Origin: Flavimaribacter sediminis
GTDB lineage: Bacteria; Pseudomonadota; Alphaproteobacteria; Rhizobiales; Rhizobiaceae
Assembly (NCBI RefSeq): GCF_019492055.1
Contig: NZ_JAICBX010000002.1
Span: 1,178,001 to 1,242,000, forward strand
Length of the DNA stretch: 64,000 bases
Direction: 5' to 3'
Shown piece by piece: positions 41,865 to 51,055 of the stretch (within the stretch, counting starts at the first letter, position 1; the number at the start of each line of letters is the position of its first letter). The translations under genes were made by a program, and so were the position numbers. The notes under the pieces are model-generated. The model searched no databases, was not told the DNA's origin, and saw nothing but the letters and a program-made list of their open reading frames with translations.

Positions 41865-42554
41865 ATGCAACCGCAAGCGCCGCGAGCGAATCTTGTCTCC
41901 GCCGAATTCAGCCCGCTTGAAGAACGCTGGAACGCCGCCACGCACGCCCTCGGAACGCTTCTGGCGGTTGCCGGCCTGATCTTGCTTCTTGGGCGCGCCG
42001 GCGTCGCCGGCGCGTCGGACAACTTCGCCCTTTGCGCCCTCTACGGCGCAGCACTTGTTCTTCTCTACAGCTTCTCCGCCTTGCATCACGCGATTTCGCA
42101 TCCGGGCGCAAAGCATGTGTTCCTGGCGCTGGACCATTGCGGCATTTATCTGCTGATCGCTGGCACCTACACGCCGTTCTGTCTCATCATGCCTCCCGGT
42201 CAGGGGTGGTTGCTGCTGGCCTTCATATGGGGTCTGGCGGGCGTGGGCATCAGCGTCCAGATGACGTGTTTCGTGACGGGATACAGCAATCACTACGAGC
42301 GTTTCGGTTTCATCGCCTATCTTGCTTTGGGGTGGATTCCGCTTTTATGGGTCTGGGACGATGTCGTTACGGGAATTCCGACGAGCGGACTGGCGCTGCT
42401 TGCCGCCGGCGGCCTGGCCTATACGACCGGCGTGGCTTTCTATCTGTGGCGAACCCTGGTCCATCATCACGCGATCTGGCACCTGTTCGTGGTCGCAGGC
42501 AGCGCTCTGCAGTTTCTGACCATCTATCTTTACGTGGCGCCTGTAACGAACTGA
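41865..42554 (+). CDS. Hemolysin III/PAQR family membrane protein
   Basis: A 229-residue seven-helix protein of the hemolysin III family. Family residues: EERWNAATHALG at the start of helix 1, SALHHAISHPGAKHVFLALDHCGIYLLIAGTYTPF, and the C-terminal HHHAIWHLFVVAGSALQF zinc-site region. These His/Asp/Ser positions form the metal site in PAQR proteins. The start at 41865 is inferred from the family N-terminus; no clear ribosome site. Earlier in-frame starts would add atypical sequence. Function in bacteria is unclear (possible ceramidase-like hydrolase or membrane homeostasis). Confidence 0.88.
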   Translation: MQPQAPRANLVSAEFSPLEERWNAATHALGTLLAVAGLILLLGRAGVAGASDNFALCALYGAALVLLYSFSALHHAISHPGAKHVFLALDHCGIYLLIAGTYTPFCLIMPPGQGWLLLAFIWGLAGVGISVQMTCFVTGYSNHYERFGFIAYLALGWIPLLWVWDDVVTGIPTSGLALLAAGGLAYTTGVAFYLWRTLVHHHAIWHLFVVAGSALQFLTIYLYVAPVTN

Positions 42555-42634
42555 TCGAGCCGGCTTGCGTCTTGCAGCCGGCTTTTGATATGGAGACAGT
42601 CCGGAGCCGAAGCCAAACTGACGACAAGGGGCCG

Positions 42635-42835
42635 ATGATGGCGAAAGACGAAAATGCGCTGGACAAACTGCGCGGCGCGCTCGACGTGCTGTTCGAACTC
42701 AAGGAAGAGTTTGCGCAGTGGGTCGACGAGGCTCAGGACGGCTCAAAGCATGAGGCCCTCGACAACGTTCTCAACCATGTCGAAACCATGGAGCGGGAAT
42801 ACCGCAGACGCTTCGAAGAAGCGTCGCGCGACTGA
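42635..42835 (+). CDS. Small acidic coiled-coil protein
   Basis: A 66-residue hydrophilic protein (MMAKDENALDKLRGALD... ending RRRFEEASRD), almost entirely helical with heptad-like leucines (LDVLFELKEEFAQWV). AAGGGGCCG precedes the tandem ATGs at 42635/42638. It starts about 80 bases after the hemolysin III stop. I do not recognise a family. Amino acid pattern and codon use support a real gene. Confidence 0.55.
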   Translation: MMAKDENALDKLRGALDVLFELKEEFAQWVDEAQDGSKHEALDNVLNHVETMEREYRRRFEEASRD

Positions 42836-42901
42836 CGACGACCAGCCGCGCGAAAACGTTCTCCCGCCTGCCAACGCCCTCGATATTGAGGGCCGCTGAT
42901 A

Positions 42902-43315
42902 TCAGTCGCCGTTGTTGATGCTGTGCATGCTTTCCAGCACGAAATGCTGGAAGATCAGCGGTTGACGGCGCGCGCCTTCCAGTTCTTCAAGCACCTTGTG
43001 TCTTACTCCGGCCGCCTGCCAGGCCTGCATCGCCTCTTCGTCGGGGAAGATGGATATGGCGACGACTTCGCTTGCGTGTTCGTCGACAAGAAAGAATATC
43101 AGCCGGTCCAGGCCATGATCGTTGATCGCCTCAGTAAATCCGTCGATCACCAGCTTCTTGCCTGCCTCGAAATCGGCCGGTTTGAATTTGTGGGTGTAGA
43201 CGATCACCGGATCGCCTTCATCGGGAATGAGCAGGCTCTCCTGCGCAAAAGCAGGAGCCGCCGCCCATGAGGTGGCGAAAAGGAAAGCGGCCGCCAGAAA
43301 TAAACGCGGTTTCAT
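42902..43315 (-). CDS. Exported small protein of unknown function
   Basis: A 137-residue protein with a signal peptide (MKPRLFLAAAFLFATSWAAAPAFA, cleavage AFA-QE). The mature part (YTHKFKPADFEAGKKLVIDGFTEAIND and VDEHASEVVAISIFPDEEAMQAW) has the look of a ferredoxin-like alpha/beta barrel as in antibiotic-biosynthesis-monooxygenase/Dabb domains, but no catalytic residues can be assigned. The start at 43315 has CCGGAGG 9 bases upstream. It lies alone between a small coiled-coil gene and a lipoprotein hydrolase. Confidence 0.7.
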   Translation of the reverse strand: MKPRLFLAAAFLFATSWAAAPAFAQESLLIPDEGDPVIVYTHKFKPADFEAGKKLVIDGFTEAINDHGLDRLIFFLVDEHASEVVAISIFPDEEAMQAWQAAGVRHKVLEELEGARRQPLIFQHFVLESMHSINNGD

Positions 43316-43449
43316 GAAAATACCTCCGGTTTGAACGCGTACATTCAGTACACAGGCCACGCGCCCATGCAACCTATGCGATCTTGTAGTACCGTTTCAG
43401 TTTGAAGGTTTTTTCACATTCCGGTCCGGACTTTGATGACGACTCCGTC

Positions 43450-44244
43450 TCAGGATGTCGCGCCGAGACATTGCTGGATGTAATCGCCCACCCGCGTGGC
43501 AAGGCTCCTTGGCCCGCCGCCATGACCACCGTTATGCCGCCAAAGCTGGACATCGCCGCCGGCTTTCTTAATGGCTTGCTCATAGGCTGCGGACTGGCTG
43601 AACGGCACGATCTTGTCGCGAGTGCCATGAACCAGGATCGTCGGCGACATGCCGCCATGCACGGCGTATAACGGTGAGGCTTTGCGGGCGCTGTAATCTC
43701 CCAGCATCTTTGTGGTTTCTTTGTTCTGCAAGGTGGTGAAATCCAGCGGCGAGGCGTTCAGCACTGTGCAGCGCGGGTTTTCCGTGATACCGAGCCAGGC
43801 GGCCTCGGTGCTGCCCGCGCTTGCGCCGCGAACCGCGTAGCGATCGGGGTCCAGACCCCATTTGCGAGCGTTCTTCCTCGCAAATTCGAACCCGTTTTCC
43901 ACGTCAACGCGTTGGGCGGGCCAGGTCGCCTGGTCCGAAAGGCGATAATCCGTGGAAACGATGGCGATGCCGCGGGCCGTGATCTGTTGCGAAAACCGGT
44001 AGCTCGGCATGGTGTTTCTGTGCATCCAGCCGCCGCCCGGAACATTGAATAACCATGGAATCGGACCTTCCGCATTGACCGGCTTCTGCACGATCACTTC
44101 GTTGCCGAATTTGTCGAAGACGTATCGTTCCGTCGTGTAGGACAACGGTCCCGCCGGCGGTTTGAACTCACTGTCGCCGGATTTGCAGCCAGCCGCCGCA
44201 AGCGCCAGAAGAACGGTCAGAAGACAAACTCTTACTATCATCAT
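43450..44244 (-). CDS. Alpha/beta hydrolase lipoprotein
   Basis: A 264-residue hydrolase with a lipoprotein signal (LLALAAAGC lipobox, Cys ~20). The fold is BD-FAE/carboxylesterase-like: oxyanion PGGGW (HGG variant), nucleophile GASAGS, Asp in HGTRDKIVPF and His in NGGHGGGP. It is predicted to act on esters at the membrane, on the periplasmic side. AAAGGA precedes the ATGs. The HGG-to-PGG change in the oxyanion loop is a mild oddity. Monocistronic. Confidence 0.8.
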   Translation of the reverse strand: MMIVRVCLLTVLLALAAAGCKSGDSEFKPPAGPLSYTTERYVFDKFGNEVIVQKPVNAEGPIPWLFNVPGGGWMHRNTMPSYRFSQQITARGIAIVSTDYRLSDQATWPAQRVDVENGFEFARKNARKWGLDPDRYAVRGASAGSTEAAWLGITENPRCTVLNASPLDFTTLQNKETTKMLGDYSARKASPLYAVHGGMSPTILVHGTRDKIVPFSQSAAYEQAIKKAGGDVQLWRHNGGHGGGPRSLATRVGDYIQQCLGATS

Positions 44245-44568
44245 TGGTTCGGGGTTCCTTTCGAGCCGCTTCTGTCGGCGGCTTATGAGGCGGTTTCATG
44301 ACGAAGCGCTCAAGTGACACGGAACGGCTGAACGGATGCTGAACGAATGGTTACCGCATCCGGTTGCATCAGGCGTCTCGGTATTAAATCAGTAAGAGAA
44401 ATGGCGCTTTCGGTTGTCGGGCGACGCGCCTGCGGATCAACGCGACGACCATGATTGAAACCGCGTTAACAGTATCGGGCACAGTTCGTGGACGTGTCAC
44501 ATAATATTGAGTAATACTTGACTCGGTACCTTTCGCAAATAATGGCAACAAATCGAACGAGGTTCAGA
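44245..44568. other. Intergenic region upstream of exported Gly-rich protein
   Basis: About 324 bases holding divergent promoters for the lipoprotein hydrolase and the exported protein at 44569. An A/T-rich stretch near 44500-44520 is a likely promoter. I see no gene or RNA structure. Confidence 0.4.
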
Positions 44569-45009
44569 ATGATACAGAAAAAGATTGTCGCGCTTACCAG
44601 CGCTTTCATGATGATTGCAGGCCTAATGCTTGCCCCGACGACCGCCTATGCAGGCCAGGGAAAAATTTCCATGGAACTTCTCAAGGCCGCCTTCGTCGTT
44701 GGCGGCACGGGCGGTAAAGGCACGCTGACCTTCGACGGAAAGACATATCCGTTGCGGATCGGCGGTTTGAGCGCCGGATGGCAGATTTCGCTTTCGAAGG
44801 CCAATCTGCAAGGCGCCGTCAAGAACATCAATCAGCCTTCCGACATCATCGGCGTCTATTCGGCGGCGGGCGCAGGTCTTGCGATTGCGGCAGGCGCCAA
44901 GACAGCCGTGATGATCAACGACAAGGGCGTGACCCTTGAATTGATCGGAACGCAAATGGGCGTCGACGCGTCGCTCAACCTCGAAGGCCTCTCGATCAAA
45001 ATGCGCTGA
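44569..45009 (+). CDS. Exported glycine-rich protein, DUF1134-like
   Basis: A 146-residue protein with a signal peptide (MIQKKIVALTSAFMMIAGL..., cleavage near AYA-GQ). The mature part consists of short Gly-rich beta stretches: FVVGGTGGKGTLTFDGKTYPL, IGGLSAGWQISLSKANLQG, IGVYSAAGAGLAIAAGAK. It resembles, loosely, the envelope family DUF1134/EipA; I cannot confirm this. It ends in LEGLSIKMR, suggesting a beta-rich small barrel. AGGTTCAGA precedes the start. Confidence 0.6.
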   Translation: MIQKKIVALTSAFMMIAGLMLAPTTAYAGQGKISMELLKAAFVVGGTGGKGTLTFDGKTYPLRIGGLSAGWQISLSKANLQGAVKNINQPSDIIGVYSAAGAGLAIAAGAKTAVMINDKGVTLELIGTQMGVDASLNLEGLSIKMR

Positions 45010-45019
45010 GCTAAAGGCT

Positions 45020-45045
45020 GACCGGGATCTTCTGCGATTCCGGTC
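45020..45045. terminator. Hairpin between convergent genes
   Basis: GACCGGGATC pairs with GATTCCGGTC (one G-T wobble) around TTCTGC. It lies between two converging genes and could end transcripts from either side, though T runs are short. Confidence 0.5.
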
Positions 45046-45064
45046 TGTCTGCCGCCTTCAATCG

Positions 45065-45547
45065 CTAGTCCTTGCGGATGCGCTCGAAGACGACCCCGTC
45101 GATCTCGAAATGCAGCCGGTCAGGCGCCGACCAGACATGCTGCGTGCCGTCATCGCACAACATTGTTGGCGAGGCCGGAATCAAACATTCCATGCTGACG
45201 CAGAAACTCTTCAGACAACCCGGCCGCCGCAACCTGTAGCGTCCCTGCATGGTGCGATTGATGATGTGGCCGGTCTGATCGCGCCAGATCCAGAAACTGT
45301 GCCGGAGTCGGTCTACCTGCCGCACGAACAGGCAATTATTGTCGCGGCCCCTGCTGAACTGGGCTGCACAGCGCTGCATCAGGTCGGAATATTGCACCAT
45401 CGCGACCGTGTCGCGCCCTTCTGCGTCCATTGACAGTTCACTGGACAGAAGCGCCTCCGGGATTTCGACGCTGGACCGCGCCGGCGCGGACAGGCAGAGA
45501 AACATGGCAAGGCAACACAGGGCGCCCAATATGCGGTTTCTTCTCAT
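45065..45547 (-). CDS. Hypothetical exported protein
   Basis: A 160-residue protein with a signal peptide (MRRNRILGALCCLAMFLCLSA, cleavage near APARS). The mature part has six cysteines (QRCAAQF, DNNCLF, RPGCLKSFCVSMECL, TMLCDDG), which suggests disulfides in the periplasm. The RLRHSFWIWRDQTGH segment and the closing DRLHFEIDGVVFERI are distinctive. I do not recognise a family. The start at 45547 is chosen for the signal peptide; an ATG at 45586 is possible. Confidence 0.6.
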   Translation of the reverse strand: MRRNRILGALCCLAMFLCLSAPARSSVEIPEALLSSELSMDAEGRDTVAMVQYSDLMQRCAAQFSRGRDNNCLFVRQVDRLRHSFWIWRDQTGHIINRTMQGRYRLRRPGCLKSFCVSMECLIPASPTMLCDDGTQHVWSAPDRLHFEIDGVVFERIRKD

Positions 45548-45793
45548 CGCGTACCCGTCTGCCTTTTCAAACCCGGCCGTCATCAAAACAGACAGGTCGC
45601 GCTCGTTTCAAGTCGAGATTGATGAATGAGAAAAATGTCGCGATTCTGACGCCGGGAAAGTTTAGGCTAAAGACGGCGCGTTGAGACGCGCGAGGAATCA
45701 GGTTGTCCGCTTGTTCCAGCCATATAATCAATGCGATAGGTGCTATGCTTCCGTGTCGCGCAACGGCGGGCGCCGGACGGCGAGGAGACCAGT

Positions 45794-46684
45794 ATGACGG
45801 ATGTGATAGCCGGAAAAGAAACCCAGCAAAGACTTTCCGGCATTGCGCTGATGTGCTTTGGGGTCGCTTGCCTGTGCGTCAACGACGCCCTCGCCAAGGC
45901 CCTGACCGCCAGCTATTCGCCACTTCAGATCATGTTCATGCGCAATATCATCGCGCTGCCCTTCGCCATCCTCATGGCGTTGAAAATGGGCGGCGTGAGC
46001 GCCCTGAAGTCCACCAGGCCGGTGACGCACCTTATGCGCACAGTGCTCTGGATCGCCGCGACCCTGTTGTTCTTCACCAGCGTCAAGCTGTTGCAACTGG
46101 CGGAGGCGACGGCGCTGATCTTCGTGGCGCCGCTTTTCATTACCGCCATTTCCGCGCTGTTTTTGCGCGAGCACGTCGGCTGGCGCCGCTGGATGGCGGT
46201 GATCGTCGGCTTCATCGGCGTGGTCATCGTCATCCGGCCAGGCGGATCGACCTTCCAGCCGGCATCGCTGCTGCCGGTGGCGACCGCCTTGCTCTACGCT
46301 TTGCTGATGATCAGCGCCCGCTGGGTGGACGCCCGCGAAAGCATGTGGACGCTCATGCTCTACCTGACCGGCTGCAGCGCCTTCCTGAGCAGCTTCATCA
46401 CGCCTTTCTTCTGGAGCGCCATACGGCTGGAAGATCTCTGGCTGTTCGTCGCGATCGCCCTGTTCGGCACGGCCGGCATGACCATGATGACCCAGGCCTT
46501 CCGGCTGGCGCCCGCGGTGGTGATCGCGCCTCTCGACTATACGGCGCTGATATGGGCGACGGCGCTCGGCTGGTTCATCTGGGGCGAGGTCCCCGATCCA
46601 GTCACCTATCTGGGCGCGGTCGTGATCATATCAAGCGGGGTGTTCGTCATCGTTCGCGAGTACATGACGCACAGATCGGGATGA
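45794..46684 (+). CDS. DMT superfamily (EamA) transporter
   Basis: A 296-residue, ten-helix transporter made of two EamA repeats. First half: LSGIALMCFGVACLCVNDALAK, LQIMFMRNIIALPFAILMAL, ALIFVAPLFITAISALFLREHVGWRRW. Second half: LPVATALLYALLMISARW, LDYTALIWATALGWFIWGEVP. GAGGAG precedes the start at 45794. DMT proteins often export metabolites or amino acids; the substrate cannot be inferred. It lies upstream of the tRNA-Leu gene, which reads the other way. Confidence 0.9.
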   Translation: MTDVIAGKETQQRLSGIALMCFGVACLCVNDALAKALTASYSPLQIMFMRNIIALPFAILMALKMGGVSALKSTRPVTHLMRTVLWIAATLLFFTSVKLLQLAEATALIFVAPLFITAISALFLREHVGWRRWMAVIVGFIGVVIVIRPGGSTFQPASLLPVATALLYALLMISARWVDARESMWTLMLYLTGCSAFLSSFITPFFWSAIRLEDLWLFVAIALFGTAGMTMMTQAFRLAPAVVIAPLDYTALIWATALGWFIWGEVPDPVTYLGAVVIISSGVFVIVREYMTHRSG

Positions 46685-46739
46685 GCATCAGATGATGCGG
46701 GAACAATAAGTATTTACAATGAAATTTTTTGAGAAACGT

Positions 46740-46826
46740 TGGTGCCCAGAAGAGGACTCGAACCTCCACGACCATGCGGTCACCAGCACCTGAAGCTGGC
46801 GCGTCTACCAATTCCGCCATCTGGGC
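46740..46826 (-). tRNA. tRNA-Leu (CAG)
   Basis: An 87-base tRNA including encoded CCA on the minus strand. The acceptor arms GCCCAGA and TCTGGGC pair. The D-loop contains AATTGGTAGACGC. The anticodon stem CCAGC/GCTGG encloses TTCAGGT, giving anticodon CAG. A long variable arm typical of tRNA-Leu is present, and the T-arm reads GAGGTTCGAGTCCTC. Confidence 0.95.
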
Positions 46827-46918
46827 ATTTCAACACGAGGGCGTCATGTAAGACCGTGACAGTTTCCTGTCAATGACAAATCCGGCTGTTGAAGCAATTC
46901 GTTTTAAATGGGCTGCGC

Positions 46919-47443
46919 CTACAGCAAAAAGGGATATCCGCCCTCATGCTTGAGCAGCCTGATCTTCATTTCCACGCCGCCTTCGCCGGAAAATCCGCCA
47001 AGGCCGTTTGCCGAGAGAACACGGTGGCAGGGAATTATGACAGGGATCGGATTGGCCCCGCAGGCCTGGCCGACCGGCTGTCCGTAGGTTCCGAGTTCCC
47101 TTGCAATGTCGCCATAGGTGCGGGTTTCGCCGTAGGGGATCGCCTTCATGGCCTTCTGCACCGCATGCTCGAAGTCGCCGCCCTTCGGCGCCAAAGGCAG
47201 ATCGAACTGCTTCAGATCGCCGGCGAAATAGGCGCGAAGCTGGCGCACTGCCTCGTCGAGCGCCTCCGACTGACCCTGCGGCTGCCGGCGCTTCGCTTCC
47301 GAATGCCAGAGCAGCCTCACGATCCTGCCGTCGCGCTCGACCACCGCAATCGCGCCGATCGGCGTTTCGACATGGGCGCAATTTTCTACATCGGGCGGCG
47401 ACGCGGCCGGTTCCGGACCGGTGGTTGTCCTCTGGCTGTCCAT
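46919..47443 (-). CDS. ogt: Methylated-DNA-protein-cysteine methyltransferase
   Basis: A ~174-residue O6-alkylguanine-DNA alkyltransferase that repairs O6-methylguanine by suicide transfer to a cysteine. The active-site motif IPCHRVL is present, preceded by YGDIARELG and GQACGANPIPVI (helix-turn-helix with Arg-finger region), and followed by GFSGEGGVEMKIRLLKHEG. The N-terminal ribonuclease-like domain is short. The start is uncertain between 47443 and 47479. Single gene beside tRNA-Leu. Confidence 0.92.
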   Translation of the reverse strand: MDSQRTTTGPEPAASPPDVENCAHVETPIGAIAVVERDGRIVRLLWHSEAKRRQPQGQSEALDEAVRQLRAYFAGDLKQFDLPLAPKGGDFEHAVQKAMKAIPYGETRTYGDIARELGTYGQPVGQACGANPIPVIIPCHRVLSANGLGGFSGEGGVEMKIRLLKHEGGYPFLL

Positions 47444-47666
47444 GGCGGCGATTTTCCATCCATGCGGCATCTCTGTCAATCTGTCGCGCCGCTGATCGGA
47501 TGCGCGCCCCGCAGTCGTTCGACACAGGCACTGAGGTTATGCCGGATATCTGGCTAAACTTCCAATTGCAGAAACTGCCGGAAAACATGAAACCCACAAA
47601 TTGGCCATGCCCGTGTCCTTTATCGAAGCTACACCGCCGTTCCGGCGCAAGGCGGAGCTTGCGCCC

Positions 47667-48042
47667 ATGACTGATCTTCGTGCACAACTGCAGCGACTGA
47701 GGATCATCCAGTCGATACGATTCACCTTATTTTCCGCCGCGGTTCTCGTTGCAGCGGCGCCGCCGACGGCGTCGAGGCCGCCTATTTCTGGGTCAAGGAA
47801 ATGCCCGTCGGTATTGTGGCCTTCTGGATCGTGCTGATCGGGTTGTGGCCATCGCCGAAGGCCAGCGATCTGATGCCGACAGTCGATCGCGCTGCGGGCA
47901 CGCTCAGGGCCGCCTCGCACGATCGGGACTTTCTGATCGCCAGACTTCGTGTTCTATCGGCGATTTATACGAATATTCGGCAGCCGACGCCAATGGCGAC
48001 GGAATTCTGACTTCAACCGAGTTCGAAGCGCTCGCCCAATAG
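47667..48042 (+). pseudogene. Broken exported EF-hand protein gene
   Basis: One frame from an ATG at 47667 begins with a signal-like stretch (RIIQSIRFTLFSAAVLVAAAP). A second frame that ends at 48042 finishes with a calcium EF-hand loop (DANGDGILTSTEFEAL). A third frame between them reads AAYFWVKEMPVGIVAFWIVL. No single frame spans all parts, so at least two frameshifts separate them. It is probably a decayed small exported EF-hand protein, or sequence error. Surrounding 47480-47660 shows nothing recognisable. Confidence 0.35.
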
Positions 48043-48108
48043 GCTGATACGAGGCCGCGCGCACCTCTCAGGACGCACCGCCGACGCGTGCGCGGCCGCG
48101 CTTCGAGC

Positions 48109-48138
48109 ATCCCCGCCATGCTTCCCCGTGGCGGGGAT
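48109..48138 (-). terminator. Hairpin downstream of lepA
   Basis: ATCCCCGCCA and its exact complement form a 10-bp stem around a 10-base loop, 24 bases beyond the lepA stop. The T-rich side is on the plus strand, so it could end transcripts from either direction. Confidence 0.6.
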
Positions 48139-48161
48139 TTGCGTTTCCGGCCGAATCGGCG

Positions 48162-49982
48162 TCAGTTATCCTTCATCTTCAGCGCGGCGATGAAAGCTTC
48201 CTGCGGAATCTCCACCTTGCCGAACTGACGCATACGCTTCTTGCCGGCTTTCTGCTTTTCCAGAAGCTTGCGCTTGCGGGTGGCGTCGCCGCCATAGCAT
48301 TTCGCCGTGACGTCCTTGCGCAGGGCCGCGATCGTCTCGCGGGCGATCACTGTTCCGCCGATCGCCGCCTGCACCGGAATCTTGAACATATGGCGCGGGA
48401 TCAGTTCCTTCAGCCGCTCGCACATGTCGCGACCGCGCTTCTCCGCGGCGCTGCGATGCACCAGCATGGACAGCGCGTCCACCGGCTCGCCATTCACCAG
48501 GATCGACATCTTGACGAGATTGCCCGGCCGGTAATCGGTGATCTGGTAGTCGAAGGAGGCGTAACCGCGCGATATCGACTTCAGCCGGTCGTAGAAATCG
48601 AAGACGACTTCGTTGAGCGGCAAGTCGTAGGTCAGCATCGCCCGGCTGCCGACATAGGTCATTTCCACCTGGATTCCGCGGCGGTCCTGGCAGAGCTTGA
48701 GGATCGCGCCCAGATGCTCGTCCGGCGTGAGAACCGTCGCGCGGATCCACGGCTCGTGAATTTCCGCGATCTTGACGACGTCAGGCATATCGGCGGGATT
48801 ATGCAATTCGCGCTTCGACCCGTCGGTCATGACGAGTTCGTAGACCACGGATGGCGCGGTCGCGATCAGATCCAGATCGAATTCGCGCTCCAGCCGCTCC
48901 TGGATGATCTCCAGATGCAGCAGGCCAAGGAAGCCACAGCGAAAGCCGAAACCGAGCGCCGCGGAAGACTCCATCTCGAAGGAGAAACTGGCGTCATTCA
49001 ATCTCAGCTTGCCCATGGCGGAGCGCAGATCCTCGAAATCGGCGGCGTCGACCGGAAAAAGACCGCAGAAAACGACTGGCTGCGCCGGCTTGAAGCCCGG
49101 CAGCATCTTCGGCGTCGGCCGCTTGTCCTCGGTGATGGTGTCGCCGACGCGGGTGTCGGCCACCTCCTTGATGGACGCGGTGATGAAACCGATCTCGCCG
49201 GGGCCCAGCGCCTCGACCGCGGCCATTTTCGGCGTCATGACTCCGACCCGGTCGACAGGATAGCGGGCGCCCGTGCCCATCATCCGGATGGTCTGGCCTT
49301 TTTTCAGCTCGCCATCGATAACCCGCACCAGCACGATGACGCCGAGATAGGCGTCATACCAGCTATCAACCAGCAGCGCCTTCAGCGGGGCGTCGGAATC
49401 GCCTTCCTTCGGCGGCGGGAGCCGGGTCACGATCGCTTCCAGCACTTCCGGCATGCCCTGGCCGGTCTTGGCGGAAATCTCGACGGCGTCGGACGCATCG
49501 AGCCCTATCACCTCTTCGATCTGCGCCTTGACACGCTCGGGATCGGCGGCCGGCAGGTCGATCTTGTTGAGCACGGTGACGATCTCGTGGTCGTTGTCGA
49601 TCGCCTGATAGACATTGGCGAGCGTCTGGGCCTCGACGCCCTGGCTTGCGTCGACCACCAGAAGCGAGCCCTCGCAAGCCGACAGGCAGCGCGAGACCTC
49701 GTAGGCGAAGTCGACATGGCCCGGCGTGTCCATGAGGTTCAGCACATAGTCTTCGCCATCGCGCGCGCGATAGTGCAGGCGCACAGTCTGCGCCTTGATG
49801 GTGATGCCGCGCTCGCGCTCGATATCCATGCTGTCGAGCAACTGGTCCGACATTTCGCGCTCGGCGACGCCGCCGGTCATCTGGATCAAACGGTCGGCGA
49901 CCGTCGATTTGCCGTGGTCGATATGCGCCACGATCGAAAAATTGCGGATACGGGAAAGCGGAGTGCGGTTCGGTGCAGTCAT
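48162..49982 (-). CDS. lepA: Elongation factor 4 (LepA)
   Basis: A 606-residue translational GTPase that acts on stalled or slow ribosomes. G1 AHIDHGKST, the switch region [11 protein letters not shown]3 DTPGHVDF, G4 NKIDLP are visible, followed by the EF-G-like domains and the unique C-terminal domain with the basic end ([24 protein letters not shown]). Length matches the family (~600). Monocistronic on the minus strand. Start ATG at 49982 agrees with the family N-terminus ([18 protein letters not shown]). Confidence 0.98.
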   Translation of the reverse strand: MTAPNRTPLSRIRNFSIVAHIDHGKSTVADRLIQMTGGVAEREMSDQLLDSMDIERERGITIKAQTVRLHYRARDGEDYVLNLMDTPGHVDFAYEVSRCLSACEGSLLVVDASQGVEAQTLANVYQAIDNDHEIVTVLNKIDLPAADPERVKAQIEEVIGLDASDAVEISAKTGQGMPEVLEAIVTRLPPPKEGDSDAPLKALLVDSWYDAYLGVIVLVRVIDGELKKGQTIRMMGTGARYPVDRVGVMTPKMAAVEALGPGEIGFITASIKEVADTRVGDTITEDKRPTPKMLPGFKPAQPVVFCGLFPVDAADFEDLRSAMGKLRLNDASFSFEMESSAALGFGFRCGFLGLLHLEIIQERLEREFDLDLIATAPSVVYELVMTDGSKRELHNPADMPDVVKIAEIHEPWIRATVLTPDEHLGAILKLCQDRRGIQVEMTYVGSRAMLTYDLPLNEVVFDFYDRLKSISRGYASFDYQITDYRPGNLVKMSILVNGEPVDALSMLVHRSAAEKRGRDMCERLKELIPRHMFKIPVQAAIGGTVIARETIAALRKDVTAKCYGGDATRKRKLLEKQKAGKKRMRQFGKVEIPQEAFIAALKMKDN

Positions 49983-50056
49983 GGAACTGCCCTATAGTCA
50001 TTTCCCGCGCGCCTGAAAAGCCAATTCGTAAGGCGCACCCGGCATTCTTCGATGTG

Positions 50057-50947
50057 TCATTCAGCCTGCAGCAGCGCCCTGTGCCATCCCAAGCTACGGC
50101 CGATGACGAGGCCCGAAAGGAACGCGCTTGCGGCCGCACGCGAGACGATCCATGCCGTATCCGCCGCCAGTTGCGGCATCATCGCGGACACCAGTCCGTT
50201 TGCATATTGGAGTGCGAATACACAAAGCAGCAGGACGAGCGACAGCCATTCGCCACCAACCGCTGCTTTCCCGGCAACGAACCGTATTTCGTCAGTTCGC
50301 GACACCAGGAATCCGGCCACAAGGCCAGGCGCCAAGCCCAGGGCCATGGTGCCTGCGACGAGCGATGTTTCCGAAGAACGAACAAGGCCTGTCAAGGAAA
50401 GCAGAAGGATGGAAATCGGCAAGGTGTAGAGGCGCCAGCGGGGCACGACCCGGTCACGGCTGCGCAGAATTCCGAGAAGGATGAGACCGGCCAGCAGCGG
50501 CCATACCCAGAAAGGCGTCCCTGCCACTACGCGGACGATGAGAGAATTGTCCGCTGAAAACAGTACTGCATGCATGATGCGGCCGGGCATGAAACTGAAC
50601 AATCCGGCAATCACCAGTGCGCCCGCGAAGGTCACCCGCATCGTGTTGAGATGGCCCTGTATCCGTCCGTTCCGGGCAAGCCACACGCCCCAGCCCAGGC
50701 TGACGATCGTGGCAATGGAAAGCAAATGGATCGGACTCCATTCGCCCCAGACGCGCAGTTCGTGGATCGCAAAGGAAGAAAAGGCCGTCACCAGCATCAG
50801 AATCACCCAGGCATAGCCCGAGATTCGATGGGTGGACGTTCCCTTGCGGCGGAATAGGATGACCATCCCCAGCCCGAAAGCGAAAACGGCCGCGGCGACA
50901 TGGATCTGGATAGCGAGCGAGGCCTCGGCGAGCGGCGCAAGTGTCAT
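50057..50947 (-). CDS. Two-part membrane protein: DUF2306-like plus second membrane half
   Basis: A 296-residue protein with about eight helices. The first half (IHVAAAVFAFGLGMVILF, THRISGYAWVILMLVTAFSSFAIHEL, HLLSIATIVSLGWGVWLAR, HLNTMRVTFAGALVIAGLFSFMPGR) fits DUF2306. The second half (GTPFWVWPLLAGLILLGILRSRDRVVPRWRLYTLPI...) looks like another membrane family (DUF6622-like, from memory) that is usually separate. The start at 50947 has AAAGGAGGT upstream. It diverges from a membrane LytTR regulator, 108 bases apart. Confidence 0.65.
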   Translation of the reverse strand: MTLAPLAEASLAIQIHVAAAVFAFGLGMVILFRRKGTSTHRISGYAWVILMLVTAFSSFAIHELRVWGEWSPIHLLSIATIVSLGWGVWLARNGRIQGHLNTMRVTFAGALVIAGLFSFMPGRIMHAVLFSADNSLIVRVVAGTPFWVWPLLAGLILLGILRSRDRVVPRWRLYTLPISILLLSLTGLVRSSETSLVAGTMALGLAPGLVAGFLVSRTDEIRFVAGKAAVGGEWLSLVLLLCVFALQYANGLVSAMMPQLAADTAWIVSRAAASAFLSGLVIGRSLGWHRALLQAE

Positions 50948-51055
50948 GATCGGCAACCTCCTTTGACAGGCGATGCGAAACGCCCGTTGCAATGCCGAGA
51001 TGGACCACTACTATTCGCCACACACGTCTCGTTACGCGAAAGACCGGGATAATTC

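Noticed and set aside
46740-46826. tRNA-Leu as the attachment site of an integrated element
   Set aside because: No integrase and no direct repeat of the tRNA 3' end were seen near it.
48390-49997. A 535-codon plus-strand frame opposite lepA
   Set aside because: Antisense shadow of a certain gene; His/Arg/Asp-rich composition, no domain.
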